This document shows, one piece after another, positions 11,981 through 23,611 of a stretch of 64,000 nucleotides of DNA. Made by a program: the position numbers and the translations under genes. Numbering within the stretch: the stretch's first letter is position 1; each line of letters begins with the position of its first letter. The DNA lies in assembly GCF_047948215.1 (NCBI RefSeq), contig NC_134456.1, forward strand, positions 12,611,730 to 12,675,729, read 5' to 3'. Source of the stretch: Lycorma delicatula. Taxonomy: Eukaryota > Arthropoda > Insecta > Hemiptera > Fulgoridae. A model generated the notes under the pieces. The model had not been told where the DNA came from, did not search any database, and saw nothing but the letters and a program-made list of their open reading frames with translations.

Positions 11981-12850
11981 TTATCGCCTTAGTTTTCCTT
12001 TAGGCCATCCTTTTTTCTTACTCTTCTTCATTTTCCTGAAGGCCTCGATGTCAAATTCTACTGTCTGATACATCCGACATCGATCCCTCAGTTCCTCCGG
12101 TGGAAAACGTGGAGGATCTCCTGCTGCCGGTATCGGATGACACCGGCTCCGGTGGCACAGCCAGAAGACTGGATGTGCTCGCTGCAAGAACACGTGAGGC
12201 GATCGAATGTCTCGCCCTCTCGGCTAAAGCCTCTGTGATTTCGTGGGCTCCATTTTAGCTTTCCTCAAATCTTCCTCTAAAATAGGTATATCTATTTTCG
12301 CGGGTTCCGGAATTGGGATTTGTTCAATCTGAACTTTGGTTTCAGGTTCCTTCGTTTGTTTTGAACTTTGCGTCGCCTTTGAGTTAGTTGAAGGCTCATT
12401 TTTCGGAGAAGTAAGACTGTTGCTTTGGCAGGTCTACTTTTGTTTTAGACAACTTCGGGCTGCTGTCCCTAAGTGTTCGATTCCTTAACTGCTGATTAAC
12501 GATTCTTTCTACCAACATAGTTATGACTGACGCCAGTTCTGTTACCACGTCCTTAGGTTTGACGGTGGCTGCAGGAGCAGCAGCAACCTGTGCATATGTC
12601 GTGGTCTTTGGTGTTCGGCTATGCACGATTTTGATCTTAGAAAGACCACCATCCGTTTTCTTTATTCCTAGGAATAGGTCCTCCACTCTTAGGTCAAAGC
12701 ATTGTTCAATCCTTCCTTTCTAGTACAATAAAATCCTCCTTATCACTAAACTCCACGCTTTTCCTCCTCTTCTCTACCGAAGAAAGCGGTTGTCCAGAAC
12801 GGGGGTTTTTACGTGGATCCTCTGCTACGGAAGTTGTTGCTTCCATAAAC
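11981..12850 (-). pseudogene. LINE gag-like ORF1, zinc-knuckle region deleted
   Basis: The minus-strand frame opens with MEATTSVAEDPRKNPRSGQP near 12850 and continues to a stop near 12720. After a frame change it reads VEDLFLGIKKTDGGLSKIK and TYAQVAAAPAATVKPKDVV, then after further breaks ends KKSKKKGWPKGKLRR at 11981. The TYAQVAAAP block, the following amphipathic TMLVERIVNQ block and the KGWPKGK terminus align with ORF1 of the copy at 42.3-43.9 kb. The CCHC zinc-knuckle region lying between N-terminus and TYAQ block there is missing here. It is an inactivated deletion derivative. Confidence 0.7.
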
Positions 12851-12879
12851 CTATATATCGTCAGTCAATATGTCACAAG

Positions 12880-13420
12880 TTGCGAGCGGAGAGACGGTTG
12901 GGCGTGCCCCGGATCAATGATCCTGCCTGGATTCCCCCAGTCAGCCGCCTCCCACAAGTTTAACCCGGACCGGGGAGTCAGCTACTGCCTGACCCACGAT
13001 ACCGACATCCCAGGGTTCGCACGTGGCAGTAAGGGCTCCGATATCCTTACCCGTGGGATAATCCCTGCCGAAGGTCGAAATGACTGACTCACACTGGACG
13101 GCGCAAGACTTCGGCAGATCAAGCTCACAGCAGCCCGTCATCCTCAACCCGGCTCCACAACCGAGAAGAGGGATGGGCACTCCCCGTTCGCACTCCGCCC
13201 AGCGTCGGCAAACGGATCACGGTCATGCCTCCCATCCCTGCTGCAAACAGCAAAACCGAGAAGCACAACCGCAACCGGCGCGGATAGCTCGGGACCGTCA
13301 ATCCCGTACTCCAAAAGGAGTTCCTGAGCAAGAGCATTTCCCGTTGGCCGACATAGGTACCAAACTACCATGTCGTTGCCCGCCTCGGACGTGTGCATAA
13401 ATGTTTCTGCATTGACGTGG
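12880..13420 (-). other. GC-rich block, probable 5' region of gag-only LINE copy 1
   Basis: This is markedly richer in G and C than its surroundings. Overlapping open frames occur on both strands, as expected for any stop-poor GC-rich stretch, and none matches a protein I recognise. Position directly upstream of the gag-like ORF suggests a LINE 5' UTR or internal promoter region. Confidence 0.4.
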
Positions 13421-13430
13421 GGTTGGATTT

Positions 13431-14852
13431 ATCCGGGGCATTATTATCATTTATTAAAATGTCTCGAATTTGTTTCACATTCGGAATTTCAGTATGAGAG
13501 GCCATTGGGGCAAATCTCATTCAGTGCAGTGGTGCATTTAATACAGTTCGTACAATCCTGCACGTCTCCAGGATTACTGATTTTTGGGGTTTTAAAATTA
13601 TGATTTTAGGATCCAGGCCAACCTTTCCTATGTATTTCTTTAAAGTTTTGTTAATTATTTTTGTGGAATCATTGCAAATTTTACGTGAAAATTATGTCAT
13701 TTTCCCTCGTTTTTGTTGTAGGGCATTTTTGACATTGTATAAATATTTTAAGAGTTTAGCGGAAAAAATTAGTATTTAATTAATTTAAAATCACAGGTTT
13801 ATAGGTACTTAAGAATTACAAACAAAAAAAAAACAATATTTCAGTATGGCAGTAGTAATAAAAGCTAATGCACATCTCAACAAAGATAAGAAGATAAATA
13901 GATCATTTTACTTAACTATGAGTTGAAAATTGTTTCTAAGGAAAAAATTTATTAAAACTGCTGGAGATATTGCTTTCCTGTTATTAAAGAAAAGAGTCCA
14001 TAATGGTGAAATAACCTTTCACCGTCGATACTTTACTTTATGTTTTTATAAAGTGACCGTGTTATTTCGTAGCAATTGTTGAAGGTTAAAATGGCAGTTA
14101 TTTCCTTAATAATTTCACACCGTCCCGTTTTTAATTGAAATTATATTTAAACTATAATAGTGTTTTTGAAACTCGAATTCATAGTTCAGTACCAAAAAAA
14201 ACCCCTAACTTTACCAATTTAATCTGATTATCTTTGAAACCAAAAACAGGTAAAATTTTAAAAAATTCTTCAACAACAAATAAACCTCTTTTCTAAAAAA
14301 TATGTAAACCTTATATTTGAAATAATATAACCTATTAACAAAGTTAATGAATGTGGAAATTGCAGTATTACAAAAAGAGGCAAGAAATATCGTATTTTTT
14401 ATGTATAACTTGACGAAATTTCTAGAAAGATTTTTAGATGAATTGAAACTCGTAAAAAGATAGAAAAGTACGAAGTTTAATGTGCCCCACACTTACACAC
14501 ACATTGTTGTGATGTAGCCTAATGAACAACCAGGTCTGTCTTCTAACGCAGTATTATAAGTGGAAGGTTCCTGGTATTCCTCTGGTTTAAGCATGCAACA
14601 TACAAGTTTTACCGTTGCCATTTCATAAAATATTTTCAGTTTTTAATAAAAATTGAACTTAGACATATTTAAATCTATTATGTAAAGTATTTTTCGTTGA
14701 CTGAGTTTACTATTTCAGTTGTTTCGCCAAAGTACTACCTAGGTTTTTCCGTTACGGATAAATACTATTTGAAATCCTGTATTTCATGAATATGATATCA
14801 ATGAAAAGCCTAAATTCACAATGAAAGAAAGGAATTTACAACATTAAAAAAA
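13431..14852. other. unassigned AT-rich DNA
   Basis: I see no supportable gene. The frame on the minus strand of 13420-13620 has short open pieces (for example VKQIRDILINDNNAPDKSN) that may be part of an older element. The rest is featureless AT-rich sequence. Confidence 0.4.
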
Positions 14853-15059
14853 GTTCTTATTACGATTTCACAAACCATTTATATTTATAAATTCACTCTG
14901 ATCATTACGGAGACTTGTTACGTAATACTAAACCGTTACTTTCAGAGAAAGTATCTCTCGCTAGTAGCCGTTTTACCTCAGAATGAATGCTTACGAAATT
15001 TGAATACTTATAAATTCCGTATACTCAAGCCTATATTCTAAAATCCTTTAATGTTTTCG

Positions 15060-15478
15060 TTAATTTTTTACGGGATGCGTACGATTTGACTGTACGCCAC
15101 ATCCTTGTGGATTACATATGTTATGCGGCCTTACGTCGTTAATTTAAATTAATGAGGGATTTTTCTGCATCCTATCAATGATAAGAATATACTAGACCGG
15201 GTATTGTATCTTCTAAGAAGTATAGATGTACTTGGTAAAATTTAATTTTAACCGACCGTAAATTTTAATTTTATTTTGTTATTCGTGTTGTATAATTTAT
15301 CGTAATGGATACGTATCTTTTATTATTTTAGTTTTAATCTTGTTATTATCATAGTTTTCATCTTATTCTCTTAATATTTTTATTATCCGAGAAGGAACTG
15401 TTTTGTTATAGTTTTGTGCCGGGCGATGATAACGCGAAAGCGTTTTTCACCCTCCCCCAAAAAAAAAAATCAACTGGA
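15060..15478 (+). mobile_element. poly(A)-tailed insertion inside duplication copy 1
   Basis: It is absent from the matching place in the second duplicate (about 17617-17625). It ends GCCGGGCGATGATAACGCGA...CACCCTCCCCC followed by 11 A's, suggesting a short retroposed LINE tail or SINE. No coding sequence is recognised, and the 5' boundary and target-site duplication are not certain. Confidence 0.5.
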
Positions 15479-15777
15479 TAAACGAATATTTAGAAACAAT
15501 TTTACAATACATTAGATGATTCTAAATATTAAAAAGCTTTGTTCATACTAAATGACGACCGTTTACTAACTATTAAAACTGTATATTGATAATTTCTGTA
15601 TCTGAAATACAAACTTGTATTTCATTTTTAAAACTAACTAATCAATGGATTTTTAAGCTCACAATAAGTTATAATTTTTCCTTTTCTGCAGTGAAATGTT
15701 TAGCTTTTCTGAATTTTTTCAGAGACAATTAAATCTAGAACGTTTTTGATATTCCACTTCGCAAAAACTGTACTGTA

Positions 15778-15925
15778 ATACAAAGGCCTTTCATCCGGAG
15801 TCCGGGGTTCGAATCTAGATCAGGCATGGTATTTTTCACACGCAAAAAATTTTATTTCCATATACCGCGCATAAATTTCAAACTTATGCGGTGATATCAT
15901 CAACCCCAAAAAATTAAAAATATAG
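15778..15925 (+). mobile_element. tRNA-derived SINE, family 1
   Basis: The head CCTTTCATCCGGAG...GGGGTTCGAATCTAGATCAG has a good RNA polymerase III B-box (GGTTCGAATCT). It is followed by the family body motif TTTTTCACACGC and an A-rich tail. Related copies lie at 18178, 19838, 35878 (-) and 36715 (-). It belongs to the duplicated segment. Confidence 0.65.
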
Positions 15926-16314
15926 TCTCCAGCTTCTTTTTCCTCCGGATATCAATGATATATTTTTTGTTAATAAATTTATTTTTAATGATTATTATCA
16001 ATATAATCAGTAATACGAAGAATTCTAGATACTATGAATTCAATCAAATTTATAGATCGTTGACCTTATCCGATACATAGCAAGCAATTTGCCCAGGTAA
16101 TCGTTTTAATTGCATCGGATGCTAGGACCATTTTTCATGTTGATCCTTATAAAATTAACTTAAATTCACGGCCGAAAAGCCCAAACATGCTTAGACAGCA
16201 CTAATCATCAAACTATTAATTAAGTGTCTGAATAATTATTATTAATAAAAGTTGTTATACTTTTCTGACATTAGTTATTTATCCTTTTACAAGTATAATG
16301 GAAAAATAATGATA

Positions 16315-16998
16315 CGTGAAAAAAATAAACAAGAACAAAACAAAAGTAATGAAATGTAGTAGAAATAACAAAGATGGACCGCTGAATGTGAAAATAGGAG
16401 GTGAAAAGATTATGGAGGTAGAAGAATTTTGTTATTTGGGAAGTAGAATTACTAAAGATGGACGAAGCAGGAGCGATATAAAATGCCGAATAGCACAAGC
16501 GAAACGAGCTTTCAGTAAGAAATATAATTTGTTTATATCAAAAATTAATTTAAATGTCCGGGAAAAGATTTTTCAAAGTGTATGTTTGGAGTGTCGCTTT
16601 ATATGGAAGTGAAACTTGGACGATCGGAGTATCTGAGAAGAAAAGATTAGAAGCTTTTGAAATGCGGTGCTATAGGAGAATGTTAAAAATCAGACGGGTG
16701 GATAAAGTGACAAATGAAGAGGTATTGCGGCAAATAGATGAAGAAAGAAGCGTTTGGAAAAATATAGTTAAAAGAAGAGACAGACTTATAGGCCGCATAC
16801 TAAGGCATCCTGGAATAGTCGCTTTAATATTGGAAGGACAGGTAGAAGGAAAAAATTGTGTAGGCAGGCCACGTTTGGAATATGTAAAACAAATTGTTAG
16901 GGATGTAGGATGTAGAGGGTATACTGAAATGAAACGACTAGCACTAGATAGGGAATCTTTGAGAGCTGCATCAAACCAGTCAAATGACTGAAGACAAA
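16315..16998 (+). mobile_element. RTE-like LINE copy B, 3' fragment
   Basis: This plus-strand copy begins at KINKNKTKVMKCSRNNKDGP and runs to the family's 3' end CAAATGACTGAAGACAAAAAAAA. Conserved C-terminal blocks are YGSETWTIGVSEKKRLEAFE, RRMLKIRRVDKVTNEEVLRQ and DRLIGRILRHPGIVALIL. An extra G at about 16559 (CCGGGAAAAG where copy E has CCGGAAAAG) splits the frame into 16316-16612 and 16554-16991. It contains no catalytic domain. It lies between the two arms of the direct duplication. Confidence 0.9.
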
Positions 16999-17989
16999 AA
17001 AAAATGAATAAAAAATCTTTATTTTTTTACTTTTTTCTGTTCCTCCACCCCTAAAATTACTTCTTAAGAAAACATTTTGATTTATCTACGTTTACTGTGT
17101 TAAAAGGAAAACAAAATTTATTGTAGTATGTACATCAGTAAAAAATTGCCTACGATTCTTCATTTTCAAAAAATGAAAAACATTAAATTCCCCAAAAAAG
17201 TAAAAAAAACAGTTTTTTGTCTGTTTTTAAAACTTTATAAGTTTATAAATGACTTATAAAAGTTGATATTCACTACAAACATTTTATCCTTTTAAAATTA
17301 TACCTATTTTTCTTGGGATGTATGAAGAGGTGATTCTTTATAGAAATGAAGTGGCGGGATTAACTGCTGATTAAAATCAACAGTTGAAGAACTTATGATT
17401 TCACAGACCACATACATATATAAATTAACTCTGATCATTACGGGGACATTTTATAAAATACCAAATCATTACTTTCGGAGAAAGCATTTCCCATAGTTGC
17501 TATTGTACCTCAGAATGAATGCTTAATTCATGTTTACGGAATTTGAATACTTATAAATTACGAATATTCAAGTACATATACTAAAAAACCTTTAATGTTT
17601 TTCGTTATTTTCTGTTGCATAAACGAATATATAGAAACGTTTTTATAAATTTTCTACAATACATTAGATGATTAAAAATATTGAAAAAAAATTTAGTTCA
17701 CACGAAGTGACGACCGTCTACTACCTACCTATTAAGACTGTATATTGATAATTTCTGTATCTGAAACATATGTATGTATTTCATTTTTAAAACTAACTAA
17801 ATTAGTGAATTTTTAAGTTCACAAGAAGTTGTAATTTTCCTTTTCTGCAGTGAAATATTTAGCGTTGTCTTAATTTTTTCAGTAACAATTAAATTTAGAA
17901 CGATTTTTATGTTTCATTTCACAAAAACTGCTTGCATGTGTAAAACTTCCTTAAAAGGCCTTCAATGCTTCTTTTATATTTATATTTGT

Positions 17990-18100
<111 letters not shown>

Positions 18101-18177
18101 GGGGCGTGGGAACGATAAGAAGAAAATAAAATAATTTTTAAAAATATATATATATATATACATGCCGCCGAAATACG

Positions 18178-18330
18178 AGGCGAAGTTTTAGTGTCTCGGC
18201 CTTTCATCCGGAGGTCCTGGGTTCGAATACCGATCAGTCATTTTTCATATGCTAAAATATTCCATTTTTATATCCCACGCACAAACTTCAAGCTTATGTG
18301 AAGATAACATCAAGCCAAAAAAATAAAAAC
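18178..18330 (+). mobile_element. tRNA-derived SINE, family 1
   Basis: GTGTCTCGGCCTTTCATCCG, then GTCCTGGGTTCGAATACCGATC, give a tRNA-like head with B-box GGTTCGAATAC. The body TTTTTCATATGCTA and an A-rich end follow. It is the duplicate of the copy at 15778. Confidence 0.65.
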
Positions 18331-18489
18331 TATCGTCTCTAGCGTCTTTTTCCTCCGTATATCAATGATTTTTTTTTGTTAATAAATTACTTTTTAATAA
18401 TTATTATCAATATAACCAGTAATACGAAGAATTCTAGATATTATAAATTCAATCAAATTTGTAGATCATTGACCTTGACAAATACGCAG

Positions 18490-18790
18490 TAAGCAATTTG
18501 CACTTTCCGACTTCATATGCAGCGACTTCATAATCTTCTCACACTTCTCTTTCCTTCAGGTCAATAAAACTTAAATGCTTCAGGAAATCAAATTTATCCA
18601 TTCTCTTAGCATGTTCTTATACTCATTTTGATTGTTTTATTAAGCAATATACAGACTCAACTTTTAATTCCTTCCGAATAACGTTGTATTGTACAGCATT
18701 TATCGATTGGAAGGCACCTAATTTTGACTGCTTCAATTCTTTTAAGAACCCAGGATTCACTTCTTACTCAATGTGTATACATTTATTTTT
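18490..18790 (-). pseudogene. LINE C-terminal relic
   Basis: On the minus strand, after frameshifts, RKELKVESVYCLIKQ, RMDKFDFLKHLSFIDLKERE and an alternative-frame PEGKRSVRRL resemble the tail of RTE/CR1-type LINE proteins (canonical form RELKVESV..RIKQYK....PKGKRSVGRPRKRW). It is short and badly decayed, so the family is tentative. Confidence 0.45.
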
Positions 18791-19180
18791 CTTTTTTTTT
18801 AGACACATTGCGACTAATAATTACACACATTTTCTGTAATCTGAAACTCTTATGTAGTCTCTCTGATGAGTAAGATCACCTCGATATATTTAAAATTAGC
18901 TAATTAAGTTCTATCACCGTGAACAATTTTTTACGTAACTGCTAATTTATAGTAGAACGTTATACTTTTTCTAATAGAAATTTGTTTAATTGTAATCAGA
19001 GGCAATAAGATTTAAACAAGGAACGGATCTTTGGAGATAATTCCCCGAATATTTCATTATAAGCTGATAATTAGCGAATTTTTAGATAATATTACTTTTA
19101 AAATATATTAAGATATGATTACATATTATAATATTACAATTTTTAGGATATAATATCATCTGCTTTATTTTACGAGAGAT
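18791..19180. other. unassigned AT-rich DNA
   Basis: I recognise nothing here beyond ordinary AT-rich sequence. Confidence 0.4.
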
Positions 19181-19261
19181 TTCTGCAACAATGATGATTC
19201 TGAAGTTAATTGACAACGGTAGGAATCGAAAGAATTTTTTTTTTTTTTCACAATTTATTAC

Positions 19262-19378
19262 TACTTAATATTAATCCCTTCTGACACGTTTTTCATCTGA
19301 AAAAACGTTTTTCGTCTACGGTTGCGCTAAAAACTAAATAGAGGAATCTTATTTTATCACTTGAAAACAATTTACTTT
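19262..19378 (+). repeat. dispersed repeat, copy 1 (inverted partner at 48.3 kb)
   Basis: The segment containing TTTTTCGTCTACGGTTGCGC and TTATTTTATCACTTGAAAAC matches the reverse complement of 48313-48428. The family is unknown, and coding content in either copy is not convincing. Confidence 0.7.
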
Positions 19379-19837
19379 TGTGAGTTTCTAATATAGATCC
19401 ACGTATAAAGAAACTTTTAAATGAAAAACAAACTTTTAAAAACAAAAGCAAAGCCTCGCACCTCACAACCTTACACAAGCTATAATTATGTATAATTTTA
19501 TCTACCTTTAAAGGTTTACTCAAAATATTTCTTCAAAAAAATTAACAATGTGAAATACATACAAGTTTCCTAGTTAAGTTTTATCGCTCATATAATGACG
19601 GAATAATATGTATAAATAGTTTTCCCTTTAAACTATTTTAAAAATGTATTAACAAAAGAATCATTTAAATCGGATCAGTAGTTCTTTATTTTTTTCGGAG
19701 CATCATCGCATACATATTAATTTTCTATATAATTATACACATACAACGAATACTGGGATATCTTGATTTATGTTAATAAAGATATACTTTTCTTCTTGTT
19801 TTAATTCTCGTAATTAAACCTTAGAAAGGACCAGACT

Positions 19838-19996
19838 TCTTAACCGAGTAGTAGGTAGCGTCTCGGCATTTTGTGTGAAGTTCCCGGGTTGGAATCCCGA
19901 TGAAGCATGAATATTTTCATACGCTACTAATTTAAACCGGACTAATAACCATAACAGTCGATGCTCGATCTTTCATAACAAAAAAAAAAAAACAAC
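19838..19996 (+). mobile_element. tRNA-derived SINE with LINE-like 3' tail
   Basis: The head AGTAGGTAGCGTCTCGGC...TTCCCGGGTTGGAATCCCGAT has A-box-like and B-box-like pol III motifs. The body TTTTCATACGCTAC is shared with the other family-1 SINEs. The 3' tail GGACTAATAACCATAACAGT...GATGCTCGAT matches 24 of 31 positions with the LINE terminus at about 46848-46878, and is followed by a run of 12 A's. Sharing a 3' end with a LINE is how many SINEs borrow LINE machinery. Confidence 0.65.
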
Positions 19997-20870
19997 AAGC
20001 TCATATTTTGTTTATAATATTAATATTTAATTTTTTTTTATAAAATTATATAAAGTTTAATCTTAATTTAATCTAAAACTAATAATAATAATAAAATAGT
20101 GTACGTTCATCTTTTCAGAATTGGTAAGTCAAAACCGATACTCATTAGATGGAATATTAAATGACAATATTATTAAGAATAATTAAAAAAAATTAACAGG
20201 ATTTCATATATTATCCATTTAAAAGCGTTAGAAATAAAAAAAAGTCTAAATTTTAACAAAAATTGTGTTGTGTTAAGTAGACACAATCTTTATATTATTT
20301 TCTTAAGATTGATTGCAATTAATTATAGGCTTAAAAAATAGTCGGTTACATTAATTGTATCATTCTTGTTTTAAAAGTCAGGATTTTTTTATATCGGTTT
20401 TAAATTTCCCCCCAATTATTGAAACTTTACCTTACTGTAATTGTCACTAAAGGAATCTGTTAAATAAAACTGGTATAAATTTTACAAATATTAATGGATA
20501 TTATTAAAAAACAAATAAAAACACATTGATATATTCTATACAGTATTAAAATAAATCTCGTACGTGCTTGATGTATTAAATTCGTTTAAACTTCCGTTTG
20601 ACTGAGATATTGTGACAGTTTGTGTTGTTTTCTGTTGATCCATAGTTGTCATATTTTTTATGAGCTCTGTTCAGATTGAATTCCTTATTTTTCCGTTAAA
20701 TCTTTTACGCCTTCGCTCATTATTTCTCCTGTGAAAATAAAATAGCGTATAGTTTTTATTTTTATTTTATGTACATTATATGTGGATTTTTATAAATAAT
20801 AATCTTAAAGTAATCCGTCAATTCAGAATTTCAGTTTTTTTCTTTTTTTTTGTTAGGAATTATTTCTACG
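19997..20870. other. unassigned AT-rich DNA
   Basis: No gene or repeat is recognised here. Confidence 0.4.
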
Positions 20871-20879
20871 AACATTAGA

Positions 20880-21516
20880 AAAATAGAAAGGATAAAAACG
20901 TTTACTTGTCTGGGAACAGTTTTTTTCTAAGGATGGGAGAATAGTTAAAGAAATAAGTACAAGAGTAAAGAAGACAAGTGGATTTTATCAGCGTGTAAGA
21001 AATCCGGTAAGGAAGAAGGAGGTACGTTTGCGATGTAAGAGAGTTATTTAGAAAATCTACTTTGCGCCAATCTTTTTCTACCGGGCAGAAACCTGGATAG
21101 GTGGGGTAAGTATGGAAGTAAAGGCGGCAGAAATGAGATTCAAGAGAAGCACGCTAGGAAAGACAAGAAGGGATAGGGTAAGGAGCAATACGGTTAGAGA
21201 TCAACTAAAATTGGGAAGCTTTGTCGGTTCGATTAGATGATCAAAGCTCAGGTGGTTTGGGCGAATTGAAAGGATGGATGAGGTAAGGTTATCAAACAGG
21301 ATGCTCCATAGAGAGGAAACAGGTAGAAGACCAACGGGTAGATCGAGAATGAAATGGGTAAATGCGATGATGGAGGAAGTGTGTAAGAGAAGAGATGTAT
21401 GTGGTGAGAGTAATGGAAGACAGATGATTCAAGGATTAAGAATTAAGAAAGCGGAGAAATTTTGTAGAAGTCCCAATCTGAGGAATTATGGATTAAAAGG
21501 GGAACCAAAATGATGA
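20880..21516 (+). pseudogene. LINE reverse-transcriptase C-terminal relic
   Basis: Plus-strand frames read YLGTVFFSKDGRIVKEISTRV, then RLRCKRVI*KIYFAPIFFYR, then EVKAAEMRFKRSTLGKTRRD, then LRWFGRIERMDEVRLSNRML, ending in an open stretch to 21513. This is the standard order of the C-terminal region of insect LINE ORF2 (YLG, RVKK, YG(A)ETW, EMRFLR, RWFGHVxRM, GRPRxRW). It differs from the RTE-like family found elsewhere in the window. At least one stop and a frame change break it. Confidence 0.75.
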
Positions 21517-22469
21517 TGAATTCCTAAACATGGAAAATTCTGTCTTCTATTGATTAAATAATCATTTTGGTATATTTTTTTTAATTTTTATTAAAATTAT
21601 TAATGTATTAATTATTATTTTTTAATTTTTTAATTAAAAACATAATATATCATGATGTAACAATTAATCTTTTTTATTATAATATCGTGTTTGAAATATT
21701 TCATTATGTCTTAAAAACAGGACTTTTTTTAAAAAAAAAACTCCTAAATTCCTCAACATAAAGCTAGAAAGTTCCGGATAAACTCAAAAAATATTTTCTT
21801 CAACTTATAACTTTTATTGGATATATTCAGTTATCTTAAAGTCCATTAACCAAAAAAAAGTGATCTAAAAATTGAAGTCCACTTCACTTTGTTATAAATA
21901 AAATGGTTTACAGATTTTTATTAAACATATATTATGAAAAAAAAAATTAACAAGATTTAAAAAGATTAATCCATGATATTTTTTATCAATTATCACTGAT
22001 GAATTTTAGTCAGCTTTTGGATTTTGTTAGTAAGAATTAAAAGGTAATGGAGCTTCCCATAGATCTTTTCTCCTTTATTATGCAATGAAAATATTGTATA
22101 TTTTAATTTATTTCATCAGTATACAACTTTATTAAAATGTCTATATTTACAAATAATATATGAACTGATGTATCCATAAATGTTATGTGAGAATTGTAGT
22201 GGGTATACACATCTCTTATGAAACAAAGGTAGGTCTTAATAATATCAACTGTAATTTGTTAAGTTCTTATCGATGATGAAAAGCCAAGTCCTTCGTCATA
22301 GCTTAATGGACTGAAATGTTTTGTTACACGTTATTATCTGTTGTATCAATTTATAATTAAAATTTTAAATTAAATTATTTTTAAATTTATTTTTTGTAAT
22401 GATAACCATAATTTATAGTACATTAAAATCCGTCACTAGAAAACATTATTTAAATTTTTTTACATACTA
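21517..22469. other. unassigned AT-rich DNA
   Basis: I see no gene. The stretch is rich in poly-A and poly-T runs. Confidence 0.4.
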
Positions 22470-23611
22470 CAGTAGAAGTCCGATAATCCGGTACGTTCGG
22501 GACCGGCTCGGTGCCGGACTACCGAAGATTCCGGTCTATCGGGCGGTAATTATAAGAACAATTAGGTTAATAATTAAACTACAAATACATACAACAAAGT
22601 TTATTTTACGTTTCATATAATGTATGTACACGTACTGTAAAACATATTTCACTTAGATTTAAAAAAGTCACGAATGTCTTTTTGTTTTCTTGACTTTTGG
22701 CGTTTAGTATAAAATTTATTTCTAATGATTTGGAAATCAATAATTTCTGAAGCACTGTAGCTAGTACTAGCCTCAGCAAAAGAGATAAAATTATTTAGTG
22801 ATTCTGCAGCTTCTGCCCGCTGATGTTTTCCTTTTCTTCCGTTTCGGAATCTGAGTCACTTTCTAAATCTTGGCCGAATTTCTTTGCCTTTCAACAATCA
22901 TTGGCCCTGTTACCGGCTTTCCTTCAGAACGTACTGCACTAAACCGTTTGAACAATACACTATCTAGCTGTTCCAGTTTTGGTTTTTTTAATGTTTGTCT
23001 AGAAGCCCATTTTTCAGTTGTTACCGATCGAGAAGCAAACTTCATTAGTTCATCTTTTTGTTTTTTAATGTCATAAATAGTCGATGAGCCAATATTAAAC
23101 TCATTCATTAAAATATTTCTATTCTCGGCTTTTTCTAGTCGTTTGATGATTTCTAGTTTCTGATTGAGAGTCAGTGTTACGTGTTTTCGTTTCTCTCCTT
23201 TTGAACTCGAAGGCTTAGGTTTTGAAAACACGGTCGCTGTACGGTTAGAACGAAAATCACTTTTTTTTATAAACGGTTTCAAAAGTTACGTTTACTGCGA
23301 TGTGAAAGGACACAAAACAACAACGCACAAAAAAATGGCGAAGACGCTTCGTGATTGATTAACGGAGCTGCACTGCACCTGAATTTGTTGTGACAGCTGA
23401 GACTAGCCGGCCGCTAATTGTTTCCGAACAATACCGAGCGCTTCCGGATGATCCCGAACTACCCCGAAAACTTCCGAATAGCTCTCGAGCGTTTTTATTT
23501 GCTTTAAAGACACACTTTTGGAGAAAACCAAAATTTTTACAATTTTCCGGAGCGATGCCGGACTATCGGGCATTCCGGACTGTTGGATGCCGGACTAATG
23601 GACTTCTACTG
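22470..23611 (-). mobile_element. pogo/Tigger-like DNA transposon, DDE domain deleted
   Basis: Matching terminal inverted repeats (left CAGTAGAAGTCCGATAATCC, right read inward CAGTAGAAGTCCATTAGTCC) are flanked by TA. Subterminal regions are rich in CCGGACTA-type motifs, as in Tigger elements. The 1.14-kb interior keeps the N-terminal DNA-binding region and a short C-terminal tail (ASTSYSASEIIDFQIIRNKF) but lacks the catalytic DDE core. It is therefore a non-autonomous deletion derivative. Confidence 0.88.
22863..23282 (-). CDS. pogo/Tigger transposase N-terminal DNA-binding fragment
   Basis: An uninterrupted 139-codon minus-strand frame starts MKPFIKKSDF. It contains VTLTLNQKLEIIKRLEKAEN, then LMNEFNIGSSTIYDIKKQKD, a classical Psq/CENP-B-type helix-turn-helix as found at the start of Tigger transposases. 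It ends IVERQRNSAKI at a stop just where the internal deletion begins. With the DDE nuclease gone it could bind terminal repeats but not cut. Whether it is expressed is unknown; it may simply be a young deletion copy. Confidence 0.75.
   Translation of the reverse strand: MKPFIKKSDFRSNRTATVFSKPKPSSSKGEKRKHVTLTLNQKLEIIKRLEKAENRNILMNEFNIGSSTIYDIKKQKDELMKFASRSVTTEKWASRQTLKKPKLEQLDSVLFKRFSAVRSEGKPVTGPMIVERQRNSAKI

Larger units (their letters stand above)
10930..13430 (-). mobile_element. gag-only LINE copy 1 (no ORF2), carrying a MITE
   Basis: Read on the minus strand it has a GC-rich 5' region (about 12880-13420), a broken gag-like ORF1 (about 12848 down to 11981), a 3' UTR, and a terminus GGGCCAATGACCATAGCAGT...GATGCCCC followed by an A-rich tail near 10930-10970. 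No endonuclease or reverse transcriptase sequence lies between ORF1 and the 3' end. The 3' UTR contains AAGGGCCCTTTACCCTCTT, also seen near-identically in the 3' UTR of the ORF2-bearing LINE at 46.8 kb. A 477-bp foldback MITE sits inside the 3' UTR. The 5' limit is uncertain. Confidence 0.65.
14853..16096 (+). repeat. direct segmental duplication, copy 1
   Basis: This aligns in the same orientation with 17386-18502, with many substitutions and small indels. Shared blocks include ACTCTGATCATTACGG, CTCAGAATGAATGCTTA, GTATATTGATAATTTCTGTA and the SINE at 15778-15925. This copy alone contains about 415 bp (15060-15478) ending in a CCCTCCCCCAAAAAAAAAAA tail, which looks like a poly(A)-ended insertion made after the duplication. 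Confidence 0.8.

Noticed and set aside
13080..13400. Plus-strand 106-codon frame in GC-rich block
   Set aside because: Stops are rare in GC-rich DNA; overlapping frames exist on both strands and none matches a known protein. Position fits a LINE 5' region.
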